Shown here in pieces: positions 1 through 7,900 of a DNA stretch of 31,962 bases. Position 1 is the first letter of the stretch. Every line of letters starts with the position of its first letter. The notes under the pieces are model-generated. The model was not told the origin of the DNA and made no database searches. It saw only the letters and a program-made list of their open reading frames with translations. A program made the position numbers and the translations under genes. This stretch comes from JASHVB01 sp049522565 (GTDB taxonomy: Bacteria > Pseudomonadota > Alphaproteobacteria > Acetobacterales > Acetobacteraceae): assembly GCA_049522565.1 (NCBI GenBank), contig JBEKNT010000018.1, forward strand, positions 1-31,962. Direction: 5' to 3'.

Positions 1-47
1 CTGCGGGGCGACCCGATCGCCCTCGCCCTCGCCGCTGCGCGTCTTGA

Positions 48-70
48 CCTCTCCCGCGTAGCGGGAGAGG
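48..70. terminator. Perfect hairpin just past the alcohol dehydrogenase gene (CCTCTCCCGC repeat family)
   Basis: Two 10-base arms (CCTCTCCCGC at 48-57, GCGGGAGAGG at 61-70) enclose a 3-base loop. The hairpin lies immediately downstream of the minus-strand dehydrogenase stop codon at 73-75. Read on the plus strand it is followed by TTTT. It is one copy of a hairpin that recurs at many gene ends in this window. The terminator role is inferred from structure and position. Confidence 0.6.
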
Positions 71-72
71 TT

Positions 73-1203
73 TTAGGCGTGTGGCCGCAGCACCTGGCGC
101 AGTACCGCGCCGTCGGCGAGGCGGTCGAAACCGGCGTTGATTTCGTCGAAGCGAATGAAGCCGCTGCGCAGCTTCTGCACGGGCAGCTTGCCGCGCTGAT
201 ACAGCGCGATGAAGCGCGGAATGTCGCGCTTCGGCACGCAGCTTCCCATGTAGCTGCCGCGGATCGACTTCTCGTCCGAAACCAGCGTCGAATGCGGATA
301 GGAAAACACGCGATCCACCGCCGGCAGCCCGGCGCTGACCACCATGCCGCCGCGCGTGGTGATGGCATAGGCGAGGTTCATCGCCTCGATCGCGCCGGCT
401 GTTTCGATGACGTAGTCCAGTCCGCCGCCGGTCGCCGCCTTGATCTCCGCCGCCACGTCGGCGTTGCCCGCGAGGAACGTGTCGGTAGCGCCCAACTCGC
501 GGGCGATGCGCAGCTTGTCGGCGTTGAGATCGACCGCGACGATGCGTTCCGCGCCGGCCACCACGCCGCCGAGCAGGGCGTTCATGCCGACGCCGCCGAG
601 GCCGACGACGGCCATCTGGCCGCCCGGCGGCACCTGCGCCGTGTTCAGCACCGCGCCGACGCCGGTCACCACGGCACAGCCGAAGATCGCCGCGTCTTCC
701 AGCGGCACGTCGTCGGGGATTTTTATCAGTGCGTTCTGCGCCACCACCGCATACTGCGCGAACACCGACAGGCCGCTGTAGTGGTAGAGCGGCTCGCCGT
801 TCAGCGACAGCCGCCGGGCGCCGGTGGTCAGCGTGCCCTCGGCGCGCGCGGTGAACGAGCTTTGGCACAGGTTCGGCCGGCCGCCGTTGCAGTAGCGGCA
901 GTCGCCGCAACTGGTGACGAACACGCTGACGACGTGGTCGCCGGGCTTCAGGCCGCGCACCTCCGGCCCGATTTCGCGGACGATGCCGGCGGCCTCGTGA
1001 CCGGGAATGGAGGGCAACTTGCGCGGCCGCAATCCCTCGATGGTGGAGAGGTCGGAGTGGCACAGCCCGGCGCCGACGATCTCATACAGCACCTCGCCCG
1101 GCCCGGGCGGATCGAGCGTCACCTGCTCGATCGTCATCGGCTGGCTGGTGGCGTAGGGGCGGGGCTTGCCCTGCACGCGCAATACCGCCGCCTTCATCTG
1201 CAT
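73..1203 (-). CDS. Zinc-dependent alcohol dehydrogenase (MDR superfamily)
   Basis: A 376-residue medium-chain dehydrogenase expected to oxidise an alcohol or reduce an aldehyde with NAD(P), in the cytoplasm. The catalytic-zinc site is visible as GLCHSD (Cys48) and GHE (His69, Glu70). The structural-zinc lobe has four cysteines, at 99, 102, 105 and 113. A Rossmann GLGGVG motif follows in the middle of the protein. The start at 1203 is chosen because GGAGG lies 5 bases upstream; ATGs at 1215 and 1197 are also in frame, but the one at 1215 precedes that ribosome site. The protein resembles the long-chain zinc alcohol dehydrogenase and S-(hydroxymethyl)glutathione dehydrogenase group, but the substrate cannot be assigned. 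A hairpin follows the stop, and upstream lies a large palindromic repeat separating it from the nicotinamidase-like gene on the same strand. Confidence 0.9.
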   Translation of the reverse strand: MQMKAAVLRVQGKPRPYATSQPMTIEQVTLDPPGPGEVLYEIVGAGLCHSDLSTIEGLRPRKLPSIPGHEAAGIVREIGPEVRGLKPGDHVVSVFVTSCGDCRYCNGGRPNLCQSSFTARAEGTLTTGARRLSLNGEPLYHYSGLSVFAQYAVVAQNALIKIPDDVPLEDAAIFGCAVVTGVGAVLNTAQVPPGGQMAVVGLGGVGMNALLGGVVAGAERIVAVDLNADKLRIARELGATDTFLAGNADVAAEIKAATGGGLDYVIETAGAIEAMNLAYAITTRGGMVVSAGLPAVDRVFSYPHSTLVSDEKSIRGSYMGSCVPKRDIPRFIALYQRGKLPVQKLRSGFIRFDEINAGFDRLADGAVLRQVLRPHA

Positions 1204-1260
1204 GCGAGCCTCCATTCGTCTGTTGCCGAGGCATCAGTCGTCCCCAGCCGCCGTCTTGGC

Positions 1261-1372
1261 ACCGCGTCATTGCGAGGAGCGCAGCGACGAAGCAATCTCC
1301 TGCCTGATGAGCAATCGGCCGCTCGTCAGGCAGGAGATTGCTGCGGCGCTGCGCTCCTCGCAATGACGCGGT
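1261..1372. repeat. Large near-perfect inverted repeat (ATTGCGAGGAGCG family)
   Basis: Arms of about 52 bases (1261-1312 and 1321-1372), nearly perfect complements, surround an 8-base centre. The outer part reads GTCATTGCGAGGAGCGCAGCG. A related, shorter copy with the core ATTGCGAGCGAAGC occurs at 10934-11018. Similar extragenic palindromes are common in alphaproteobacterial genomes. The repeat fills most of the gap between the two flanking minus-strand genes. Confidence 0.85.
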
Positions 1373-1404
1373 GGGTCGCTCTGTGCCACATCGCACTCTG
1401 GGTA

Positions 1405-2052
1405 TTAGCGCAGAACGTCGCGGCTGCCCACAAACCGCACGCCCTTCGCGGCCAGCCGTTCCCGTGCATCGTCGAGCGTGGTGCGGCCGGCGGCGGTGGG
1501 AATGCCGATGCCGCGGCAGGCGTCCTCGATAATCGCGACCTGATAGCCCAGCCGTGCCGCATCTTCGGCCGACCACGCGACGCAGAAATCGGTCGCGAGA
1601 CCGACCAGGAACACCCGCCGGAAGCCGCGTTGGCGCAGCCAACCGTCCAGCCCGGTGGCCGTCCGATGATCGTTCTCGAAAAACGCCGAGTAGCTGTCGA
1701 GCATGCGGCGGAAGCCTTTGCGAATGATCGCCTCGACCCTGGTCAGATCGAGGTCGGGATGCAGCGCCGCGTTGGCACTGCCTTGCAACGCGTGGTCCGG
1801 CCATAGCACTTGCTTGCCATACGGCATGTCGATCGTGTCGTAGGGTTGGCGGCCCGGATGCGCGCTGGCGAACGAGGCATGTCCCGGCGGGTGCCAATCC
1901 TGTGTTGCGAACGCGTGGGCATACCGCGTCAGCAGGCGATTGATCGCCGGCACGACGGCATCGCCTCCGGCCACCGGCAATTCGCCGCCTGGCATGAAGG
2001 TCGGTTGCACGTCCACCAGCCCCAGGATGTCGGTATCCGCGTCGATCGGCAT
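1405..2052 (-). CDS. pncA: Nicotinamidase-like isochorismatase-family hydrolase
   Basis: A 215-residue cysteine hydrolase of the isochorismatase fold, close to the usual nicotinamidase length. The expected catalytic triad is present: Asp14 (VDVQ), Lys112 (IRKG) and Cys157 (ATDFC). The metal-binding Asp52, His54 and His58 lie in QDWHPPGH. Known members convert nicotinamide to nicotinate and ammonia for NAD salvage, or hydrolyse related amides, in the cytoplasm. The start at 2052 gives the family-typical N-terminus and has GGAGG about 4 bases upstream; the open frame extends further but without support. It is divergent from the family-5 binding protein, with an 87-base gap. A pyrazinamidase-like or other amidase specificity cannot be excluded. 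Confidence 0.88.
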   Translation of the reverse strand: MPIDADTDILGLVDVQPTFMPGGELPVAGGDAVVPAINRLLTRYAHAFATQDWHPPGHASFASAHPGRQPYDTIDMPYGKQVLWPDHALQGSANAALHPDLDLTRVEAIIRKGFRRMLDSYSAFFENDHRTATGLDGWLRQRGFRRVFLVGLATDFCVAWSAEDAARLGYQVAIIEDACRGIGIPTAAGRTTLDDARERLAAKGVRFVGSRDVLR

Positions 2053-2100
2053 CACGTCCTCCCTGGTCATCCGCCCATGAGAATAGTATGGATCATGGAT

Positions 2101-2119
2101 CATGCGGTCCCGCCGCATG
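2101..2119. promoter_or_regulatory. Palindrome between divergent pncA and the binding-protein gene
   Basis: Seven-base arms CATGCGG and CCGCATG flank a 5-base centre in the 87-base gap between divergent genes. The adjoining bases carry a short direct repeat, GGATCATGGATCATG. It could be an operator or a 5' leader hairpin of the plus-strand gene, whose ATG is at 2140. No regulator gene is nearby. Confidence 0.3.
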
Positions 2120-2139
2120 GTAGCCGGGGAGACCAAACA

Positions 2140-3720
2140 ATGAAAATGCTACGCCTCTCGCTGCCGGCGCTGTTGCTGGCTGCTGCCTGCGTCGCGCAGC
2201 CGGCCACCGCCGCCAGCTTCCGCTGGGCCAATGACGGCGACGTCGGCGCGATGGACCCTGATACGCGCCAGGAGACAGTTCAGCTCTCGTTCCTGGCGAA
2301 CATTTACGAGCCACTGGTCCGGCGCAACAAGGACCTGGGCCTGGAGCCGGCGCTGGCGACGAGCTGGGAGCAGACCAGCCCGACCGTCTGGCGGTTCCAT
2401 CTGCGGCCGAACGTCAAATGGCAGGACGGCTCGCCCTTCACCGCGGACGACGTGGTGTTCTCGTTGCACCGCATCCTGTCGCAGAATTCCGTGATGCGCG
2501 CGCCGATGTCGCCGGTGAAGGAGGCCCGCAAGATCGACGATCTGACCGTCGATCTCGAAACCCTCAAGCCAGATCCGATTTTATTACAAGAGCAGACCAA
2601 CTTCCTGATCATGTCAAAGGCGTGGTGCGAGGCGCACAACGCGACCGAGCCGGTGATGATCGGCGGCAAGGACGACAACTATGCCGTACACAATGCGATG
2701 GGCACGGGTCCGTTCAAGGTGGTGTCGCGTGAGCCGGATCGCCGCACGGTCGTGGAAAAGAACCCGGCCTGGTGGGACAAGATGCCGGGCAACCTCGATC
2801 ATGTCGAGTTCGACGTGATCGCGAGCGCGCCCACCCGGGTGGCCGCGCTGCTATCCGGCGAGGAGGATATGATCTACTCCGTCCCGCCGCAGGACATGCA
2901 GCGAATCGGCCACACGCCCGGCCTGCACCTGATCCAGAGTCCGGAGTTGCGCACAATCTTCCTCGGCCTGGACGTGTGGCGCGACGAGTTGCTCACGTCC
3001 GACGTCAAGGGCAAGAACCCGTTGAAGGATCTGCGCGTACGGCAGGCTTTTGCGCTGGCGATCGATGAACCGACGATCGTGCAAAAGGTGATGCTGGGGC
3101 TTGGCCATTCAACCTGGGAAATGTGGGGACCGGGGGTGAACGGCTACGATGCCAAGCTCGACGTGCGGCCGAAGCCCGACGCCGCCAAAGCCAAGGAACT
3201 GCTGAAGGAAGCTGGCTACCCGGATGGATTCCGCATCGGCTTCGACTGTCCGAACGACCGCTACGTGATGGATGAGCAGATCTGCACGGCGATCACGTCG
3301 ATGCTGGCACGGATCGGGGTGAAGGTGGACCTCGACGCACAGACGAAGGCCAAGTTCTTCGCCAAGATCCAGGGGCCGAAATTCGATACGGACTTCTACA
3401 TGCTTGGCTGGACGCCGGCGACTTATGACGCCCACAACGTGCTGTACAGTCTGCTTGAGACGCGTGGCACCGGCCGGGGCGAGTTGAACTATGGGGGATA
3501 CTCGAACCCTGCGCTTGACGACCTGGCCGATAAGATCGGCGTGGAGACGGATCAGGCGAAGCGCAACGGCATGATCGAACAGGCGATCGGGATCCTGCAG
3601 CACGACCTGCCGCTCATCCCGCTGCATCAGCAGGTCATCGTCTGGGCGGCGAAGGACAATGTGACGGTGGCGCAGCCGGCCGATAACTTCTTTCCGTACC
3701 GTTATGTCACGGTGAAGTGA
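2140..3720 (+). CDS. ABC transporter solute-binding protein, family 5 (DppA/OppA-like)
   Basis: A 526-residue periplasmic binding protein of the peptide/nickel class (SBP_bac_5). An N-terminal signal peptide, with a hydrophobic stretch and a cleavage-like ATAA near residue 24, precedes the mature FRWANDGDVGAMDP. Family hallmarks follow, including the N-terminal YEPLVR and the WKFHLRPNVKW-like block (here WRFHLRPNVKWQDGSPF). The family delivers peptides, nickel, opines or glycosides to a permease. No permease or ATPase gene is adjacent, so the partner must lie elsewhere or the protein may serve another transporter. The start at 2140 has GGGGAGA about 7 bases upstream and yields a proper signal peptide. 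It ends convergent with the next gene, with only a hairpin between. Confidence 0.92.
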   Translation: MKMLRLSLPALLLAAACVAQPATAASFRWANDGDVGAMDPDTRQETVQLSFLANIYEPLVRRNKDLGLEPALATSWEQTSPTVWRFHLRPNVKWQDGSPFTADDVVFSLHRILSQNSVMRAPMSPVKEARKIDDLTVDLETLKPDPILLQEQTNFLIMSKAWCEAHNATEPVMIGGKDDNYAVHNAMGTGPFKVVSREPDRRTVVEKNPAWWDKMPGNLDHVEFDVIASAPTRVAALLSGEEDMIYSVPPQDMQRIGHTPGLHLIQSPELRTIFLGLDVWRDELLTSDVKGKNPLKDLRVRQAFALAIDEPTIVQKVMLGLGHSTWEMWGPGVNGYDAKLDVRPKPDAAKAKELLKEAGYPDGFRIGFDCPNDRYVMDEQICTAITSMLARIGVKVDLDAQTKAKFFAKIQGPKFDTDFYMLGWTPATYDAHNVLYSLLETRGTGRGELNYGGYSNPALDDLADKIGVETDQAKRNGMIEQAIGILQHDLPLIPLHQQVIVWAAKDNVTVAQPADNFFPYRYVTVK

Positions 3721-3729
3721 GTTCGTAGA

Positions 3730-3752
3730 CCTCTCCCGCGAAGCGGGAGAGG
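3730..3752. terminator. Bidirectional hairpin between convergent genes
   Basis: Perfect 10-base arms (CCTCTCCCGC 3730-3739 and GCGGGAGAGG 3743-3752) with a GAA loop. It occupies most of the 32-base gap between two convergent stop codons (3718-3720 plus, 3753-3755 minus). Same repeat family as at 48-70. Confidence 0.65.
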
Positions 3753-4799
3753 TTAGTTGGGCAGGGTTTCGGGTGGCACGAACTGCTGCCAGCGGCCCGG
3801 CCGTGCTTCCTGCGCGCCATAATCCTGCAACGAGTCGGCGGCACGGCCTATCAGGTCACTGAAGCGCAGCCCGCGCGCGGCGAGCAATGCGTCCAGTTCG
3901 GCAATCATCCGGGTCAGGCCGCGGAAGCCTTCGTGCATCACCACCGACAGCGCCTCCACCGCCGATGCGCCGGCCAGCGCCATGCGCGCCACGTCGGCGC
4001 CGCTGCGCACACCGTTGGTGCCAAGTAACGGAAATTCCGGCCCCACGGCGCGCCGGCTCAATGCGAGGAAGCGGCAGACGATCGGCAGCGCCCAGCCGCC
4101 GCCATAGGCCGCCGATGTGCCAAGCACCGGGGCGAAGGTTTCCAGGTCGGGCACCATCGCCATGAAGCGTCCCATCATGCACACCGCGTCGGCGCCCGCC
4201 TGCGACGCCGCCAGAGCCAGCGCCGGCAGGTTCGCCGACAGGCCGGTGAGCTTCACCCACAACGCCATACCATCGGTGGCCGCCCGCACGCGGCCCACCA
4301 GTTCGCCGAGCCGCGCCGGATCGGTCTCCTGCACGATCGCGCCGGGCGTTGCCTCGGAAGCATGCGGCGCCCCGACATTCAGTTCGAACACGCGCAACCC
4401 GGCGCGGCGCGCCAATGCGGCGATCGTCACTGCACCGTCCGCGCCCGCGAGGACCAGGCTGGCCGCGACGAAGCGCCCCTCGCGCGCGGCATCGCGGTCG
4501 ATCGCGGCGAGCGCCGCGAACCATTCCGCCGGATCGCGTTGTGCCAGACCGGAGCGGCAGAATATCGCGGTGCCATGCGGCACCGGCGCATGCGTCGCGT
4601 CGAGCTGGGCATAGTCCGCGCGGTCAAGCTGGCGGGCCGCGTCGGGGCGTTCGTTGACCGATTTCGCGATCACGCCGGCCGCGCCGGCGGCCAATGCGGC
4701 GCGGATGCCAGCCTCGGTCATCACCGGTTCGCCGGAGCCGCAGATCACCGGGTTGGGCAGGGTCAGCGCGCCGATGCGCGTGGCGAGACGATCGTGCAT
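3753..4799 (-). CDS. Dihydroorotate dehydrogenase-like flavoprotein (PyrD/PreA family, atypical active site)
   Basis: A 348-residue TIM-barrel protein resembling class 1 dihydroorotate dehydrogenases and the flavin domain of dihydropyrimidine dehydrogenase (PreA). Visible FMN-site blocks in order are AKS near 46, ELNVGAPH at 139-146, WVKLT, GTNGV and AGASAVEALS. In catalytically active relatives the ELN block reads ELNLSCPN or LNFSCPH, with the cysteine acting as the base. Here the corresponding residue is Ala144, so the ordinary reaction is doubtful. The ATG at 4799 starts the conserved N-terminus; a TTG at 4814 is in frame but lies against the repeat hairpin. Neither start has a convincing ribosome site. 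Pyrimidine genes are not nearby. I call it a family member of unknown substrate, not PyrD. Confidence 0.75.
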   Translation of the reverse strand: MHDRLATRIGALTLPNPVICGSGEPVMTEAGIRAALAAGAAGVIAKSVNERPDAARQLDRADYAQLDATHAPVPHGTAIFCRSGLAQRDPAEWFAALAAIDRDAAREGRFVAASLVLAGADGAVTIAALARRAGLRVFELNVGAPHASEATPGAIVQETDPARLGELVGRVRAATDGMALWVKLTGLSANLPALALAASQAGADAVCMMGRFMAMVPDLETFAPVLGTSAAYGGGWALPIVCRFLALSRRAVGPEFPLLGTNGVRSGADVARMALAGASAVEALSVVMHEGFRGLTRMIAELDALLAARGLRFSDLIGRAADSLQDYGAQEARPGRWQQFVPPETLPN

Positions 4800-4814
4800 G
4801 GGTGAGTGTAGCAA

Positions 4815-4920
4815 CCTCTCCCGCCGTGCGGGAGAGGTCGCGGCGCTCTTGCGCCGAGGGTTAGGGTGATCGGGTCGGCACGCGTAAGGGTGCAGCGGGG
4901 CGACCCGATCACCCTCACCC
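4815..4920. repeat. Composite palindromic repeat: small hairpin plus 15-base inverted repeat
   Basis: The hairpin CCTCTCCCGC/GCGGGAGAGG (4815-4837) is followed by a second structure with perfect 15-base arms at 4863-4877 and 4901-4915 (AGGGTGATCGGGTCG and its complement). The second element shares GGGGCGACCCGATC with the left edge of the window (1-22) and, inverted, with 28058-28079. It separates two minus-strand genes. Confidence 0.75.
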
Positions 4921-4926
4921 GCCGCG

Positions 4927-5922
4927 CTACTGCGCTCCGCGTTGATCCGCTTCGCGGCTCAACCGCGCTTCGCGGGCGAGGTTGATTGCACGGTCTATCG
5001 CTTGCAGATCCTCCGAACCTAGCGGCCAATCCGCTGCATGCACATTGGCTGCCAATTGCTCGGGCCTGGTCGCGCCGGCAATGACGCTGGACACCACCGG
5101 CTGCGCGGCGAGCCAACTGAATGCGAGTTCCAGCAGGGTATGGCCGCGCTGCGTGGCGAAGTCCTCCAGCGCCTCCACCACCGGCCAGTTCGCATCGTTG
5201 ATAAATCGATCGCGGTATCGCGCGACGTGAACCACCAGCCGTGCGTCCGCCGGCAGCGGAGCATTGCGCCGGTACTTGCCGGTCAGCAGGCCACTCGCCA
5301 GCGGGTAGTAGGGCAGCAGGCCGATGCCATAAGCCTGCATCATCGGAATTTTCTCTTGCTCAGCACGGCGCATCAGCAGGCTGTACTCGTCCTGGCAGGA
5401 TACGAACGGCGCCAGGCCGCACTGGCGCGACGTCCACAGCGCTTCGACCACCTGCCAGGCGGAAAAATTCGAGCACCCGATGTAGCGGACCTTGCCGGCT
5501 CGGACCAGGTCGTCGAGGGCGCGCAGGGTTTCCTCGATCGGCGTCAGCGGATCCGGCCGATGCACTTGCAGCAGGTCGATCCAGTCGGTGCCGAGGCGTC
5601 GCAGGCTGGCCTCGACCGCGGCCATGATATAGCGGCGTGACGCGCCGCGTTTCACCCCTTCCTTGTCCATCGGATTGCCGAACTTGGTGGCCAGCACGAT
5701 CTCCTTGCGCCGTGCGCCAAGGATTTGGCCGAGGTATTCCTCCGAGCCGGCGGTCGGGATGCGATAGGTGTCGGCGGTGTCGAACAGCGTGATGCCGAGA
5801 TCGAGCGCCTTGTGCACCACGGCTTGCGAGGCGGCGAAGTCGATGCGCTGACCGAGGTTGTTGCAGCCCAACCCGACCTGCGACACGCGCAAACCGGATC
5901 GGCCGACCGAACGCTGTTTCAT
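4927..5922 (-). CDS. Aldo/keto reductase
   Basis: A 331-residue NADPH-dependent aldo/keto reductase of the (alpha/beta)8 fold, acting in the cytoplasm on carbonyl compounds. The catalytic tetrad can be read: Asp48 and Tyr53 in LFDTADTY, Lys80 in LATKFG, His121 in LLQVHRPDP. Length is normal for bacterial AKR11/13-like enzymes. ATGs at 5928 and 5922 are both possible; GGGAG lies 8 to 9 bases before 5922 and very close to 5928, so 5922 is preferred. The last residues are odd: codons at 4940-4962 lie in a 23-base sequence that recurs in inverse orientation at 9293-9315 outside any gene. The C-terminal tail therefore appears to be recruited from an intergenic repeat. Physiological substrate unknown. 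Confidence 0.9.
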   Translation of the reverse strand: MKQRSVGRSGLRVSQVGLGCNNLGQRIDFAASQAVVHKALDLGITLFDTADTYRIPTAGSEEYLGQILGARRKEIVLATKFGNPMDKEGVKRGASRRYIMAAVEASLRRLGTDWIDLLQVHRPDPLTPIEETLRALDDLVRAGKVRYIGCSNFSAWQVVEALWTSRQCGLAPFVSCQDEYSLLMRRAEQEKIPMMQAYGIGLLPYYPLASGLLTGKYRRNAPLPADARLVVHVARYRDRFINDANWPVVEALEDFATQRGHTLLELAFSWLAAQPVVSSVIAGATRPEQLAANVHAADWPLGSEDLQAIDRAINLAREARLSREADQRGAQ

Positions 5923-5966
5923 TGGCATTTCTCCCAGGACGTGAACCCCGGCGGGCATTGCTCAGT

Positions 5967-6449
5967 TTATGTCGCCGAATCTGATCCAGAGTCCAACAGG
6001 CGCACGAGTGCCGAACGCAACATATCGAGGTCACGTTCGATCACGCCCCATACTAACCGATCGTCCGCGCCCGCGTAGCCATGCATGAGGACATTCCGGA
6101 AAGCGATGATGCGTGCCAGATCGGGAATGTTGCTCTCAAGACCTGGCTCAATGCGTCGCAGAGCGGCGAGTGCCTCGCCAATGACCGTGAACTGACGTTC
6201 CACCGCCCAACGCCGGACATCATCGGCCTGATAATCCGCGAAATTCTTTCCGGTACTGATCCGGGCAATCCGATCGGCCGCCCGCCGTCGAAAACTATCA
6301 GCCTATCCAAATCGCTCCGCGCCGGATCGAAACGGTCCGTCAGAACCGAACAGGTCGAGCCGGCGCACGTGGTGCCGCCGGCACAGGGTGCGAACAGCAT
6401 CCAGCCTGGTCGCGTCGATTGCACCGGCAGGCAGATCGATCTGGCTCAT
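5967..6449 (-). pseudogene. Collapsed MntA-HepT (nucleotidyltransferase/HEPN) toxin-antitoxin remnant
   Basis: The minus strand begins with MSQIDLPAG at 6449 and reads a nucleotidyltransferase start ending in LDLFGS. The frame then runs into a stop at 6303-6305. The expected continuation, DRFDPARSDLDRLIVF with the SD-x-D metal motif, is present in a different frame, so a frameshift follows the GS. Shortly after it the HepT sequence appears (RRAADRIARI, then YQADDVRRWAVERQF), still carrying the HEPN R-x4-H-x-Y motif as RNVLMHGY, and ends at 5967. About half of the nucleotidyltransferase and the HepT start codon are missing, which implies an internal deletion fusing the two genes. A short product of 78 residues could start at the GTG at 6203. 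In intact systems MntA AMPylates HepT to neutralise its RNase activity. Confidence 0.7.
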
Positions 6450-6504
6450 CGCCGACAAGCGGCGGTTTGTCAGCGCAGGCGCAACTCCCCTGCCCGACCG
6501 ATCG

Positions 6505-7701
6505 TCACACCACCCCCTCCTCGCGCAACCGTTCCACCGCCTCCGGCCCGACGCCGCACAGCGCCGCCAGCACCTCGGCGGTATGCTCGCCCAGCAGCGG
6601 AGGCCGCTGTACCTGCGCCAGCGACTCCGACAGCTTGATCGGGCAGCCGACCGTCTGGTAGGTGCCGCGCGTCGGATAGTCCACATCCACGATCATGTCG
6701 CGCGCGCGCAAATGCGGATCGGCCAGCACCTCGCCGGTGTCCTGGCAGGCGCCGCTCGGCACACCGGCGTCGCCGAGCACCCGCATCACCTCGTGCTTGC
6801 TGCGCTGACCGGTCCAGGCGGCGACGATCGAATTCAGCTCCGCGCGATTTTCCCAACGCCCGTCGGGCGTCCTGAAGCGCGGATCGTCCGCCAGTTCCGG
6901 CTGGCCGATCGCGCCGGCGAACGCCCGCCACATCTGCGGCTGCGCAAAGATATACACGTAGTCGTTCGGCCCACCCGGCGCGCAGGGATAGGTCGTTCCG
7001 GGAACCGTGCGGCCGAGCTGGTTGCCGTTGCGCGGCATCGGCCGCCCGGTGCGCTGATGGTCGCGCAGGCTGACGCGGATCAGGTTGACCACCGCGTCCT
7101 GCATGGAGACCTCGACATGCTGCCCCTGCCCCGTCGCGTGCCGCTGCTGCAACGCCGCCAGGATGCCGATCGCCATGTGCATGCCGGTGCCGGAATCGCC
7201 GATCGCCGGGTAGACGTAGGTGGGCGGATTCTCCGGAAAGCCGGTGACGCTCATCGCACCGCCCATCGCCTGCGCGATCGGCTCGAAGCTCTTGAACCCG
7301 CTATAGGGGCCGTAGGTGCCGAAGCCCTTGATGGTGGCATAGATCAGCCGCGGATTGATCGTCCGCAGCGCTTCATAGCCGAGGCCCAGCCGGTCCAGCG
7401 CGCCCGGGCCGAAGTTCTCCAGCAGCACGTCGGATTGCGCGATCACCTTTTTGAACAGCGCCTTGCCTGCGTCGGTCTTCAAGTTCAACGTCAGGCTGCG
7501 CTTGTTCGCGTTCAGGATCAGGAAGAACAGGCTGTCGCTGTCCGGTTTGTCGCGCATGTTGGTGCGCGCGACGTCGCCGCCCTTCGGCTCCTCCAGCTTG
7601 ATCACGTCGGCGCCGAGAAAACCGAGGATCTGCGCGCAGGCCGGCCCCGCCTGGTTGTGCGTCATGTCGATGACGCGGATGCCGGACAGGGCTTGGCTCA
7701 T
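6505..7701 (-). CDS. CaiB/BaiF family III CoA-transferase, formyl-CoA transferase (Frc)-like
   Basis: A 398-residue family III CoA-transferase, which moves CoA between carboxylic acids through an aspartyl-CoA anhydride. It is very like formyl-CoA:oxalate CoA-transferase: Gln17 (THNQAGPAC) and the catalytic Asp169 (AIGDSGTGMH) fall at the same residue numbers as in Oxalobacter Frc, and MRDKPDSDSLFF and VENFGPGALDR-type blocks are conserved (here LLENFGPGALDR). The flexible glycine-rich loop (GGGGQ) of Frc is absent; a short PRNGNQLGRTVPG stretch stands in its place, so acid specificity may differ. The start at 7701 has GGGGAG 8 bases upstream. No oxalyl-CoA decarboxylase gene is present. It is divergent from an MHS transporter, suggesting uptake and activation of the same acid. 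Confidence 0.88.
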   Translation of the reverse strand: MSQALSGIRVIDMTHNQAGPACAQILGFLGADVIKLEEPKGGDVARTNMRDKPDSDSLFFLILNANKRSLTLNLKTDAGKALFKKVIAQSDVLLENFGPGALDRLGLGYEALRTINPRLIYATIKGFGTYGPYSGFKSFEPIAQAMGGAMSVTGFPENPPTYVYPAIGDSGTGMHMAIGILAALQQRHATGQGQHVEVSMQDAVVNLIRVSLRDHQRTGRPMPRNGNQLGRTVPGTTYPCAPGGPNDYVYIFAQPQMWRAFAGAIGQPELADDPRFRTPDGRWENRAELNSIVAAWTGQRSKHEVMRVLGDAGVPSGACQDTGEVLADPHLRARDMIVDVDYPTRGTYQTVGCPIKLSESLAQVQRPPLLGEHTAEVLAALCGVGPEAVERLREEGVV

Positions 7702-7900
7702 GGTCGATCTCCCCAGATTGCCTGCACACCTCATCGGGCTTCCGCGCGGGCGTCAACCGGGAGCGCGGCAACCACCAGCGCGGCATGCGGTTGGGCGTTG
7801 CGGCGCGCGATGCCGGCGCCGGCCCATTGCGCGACTCGCGCGGCACGATCACTCTGCCGCAAAAGTTGGAACCTCGACCGTTCCCGGGAGGAACAAAATC

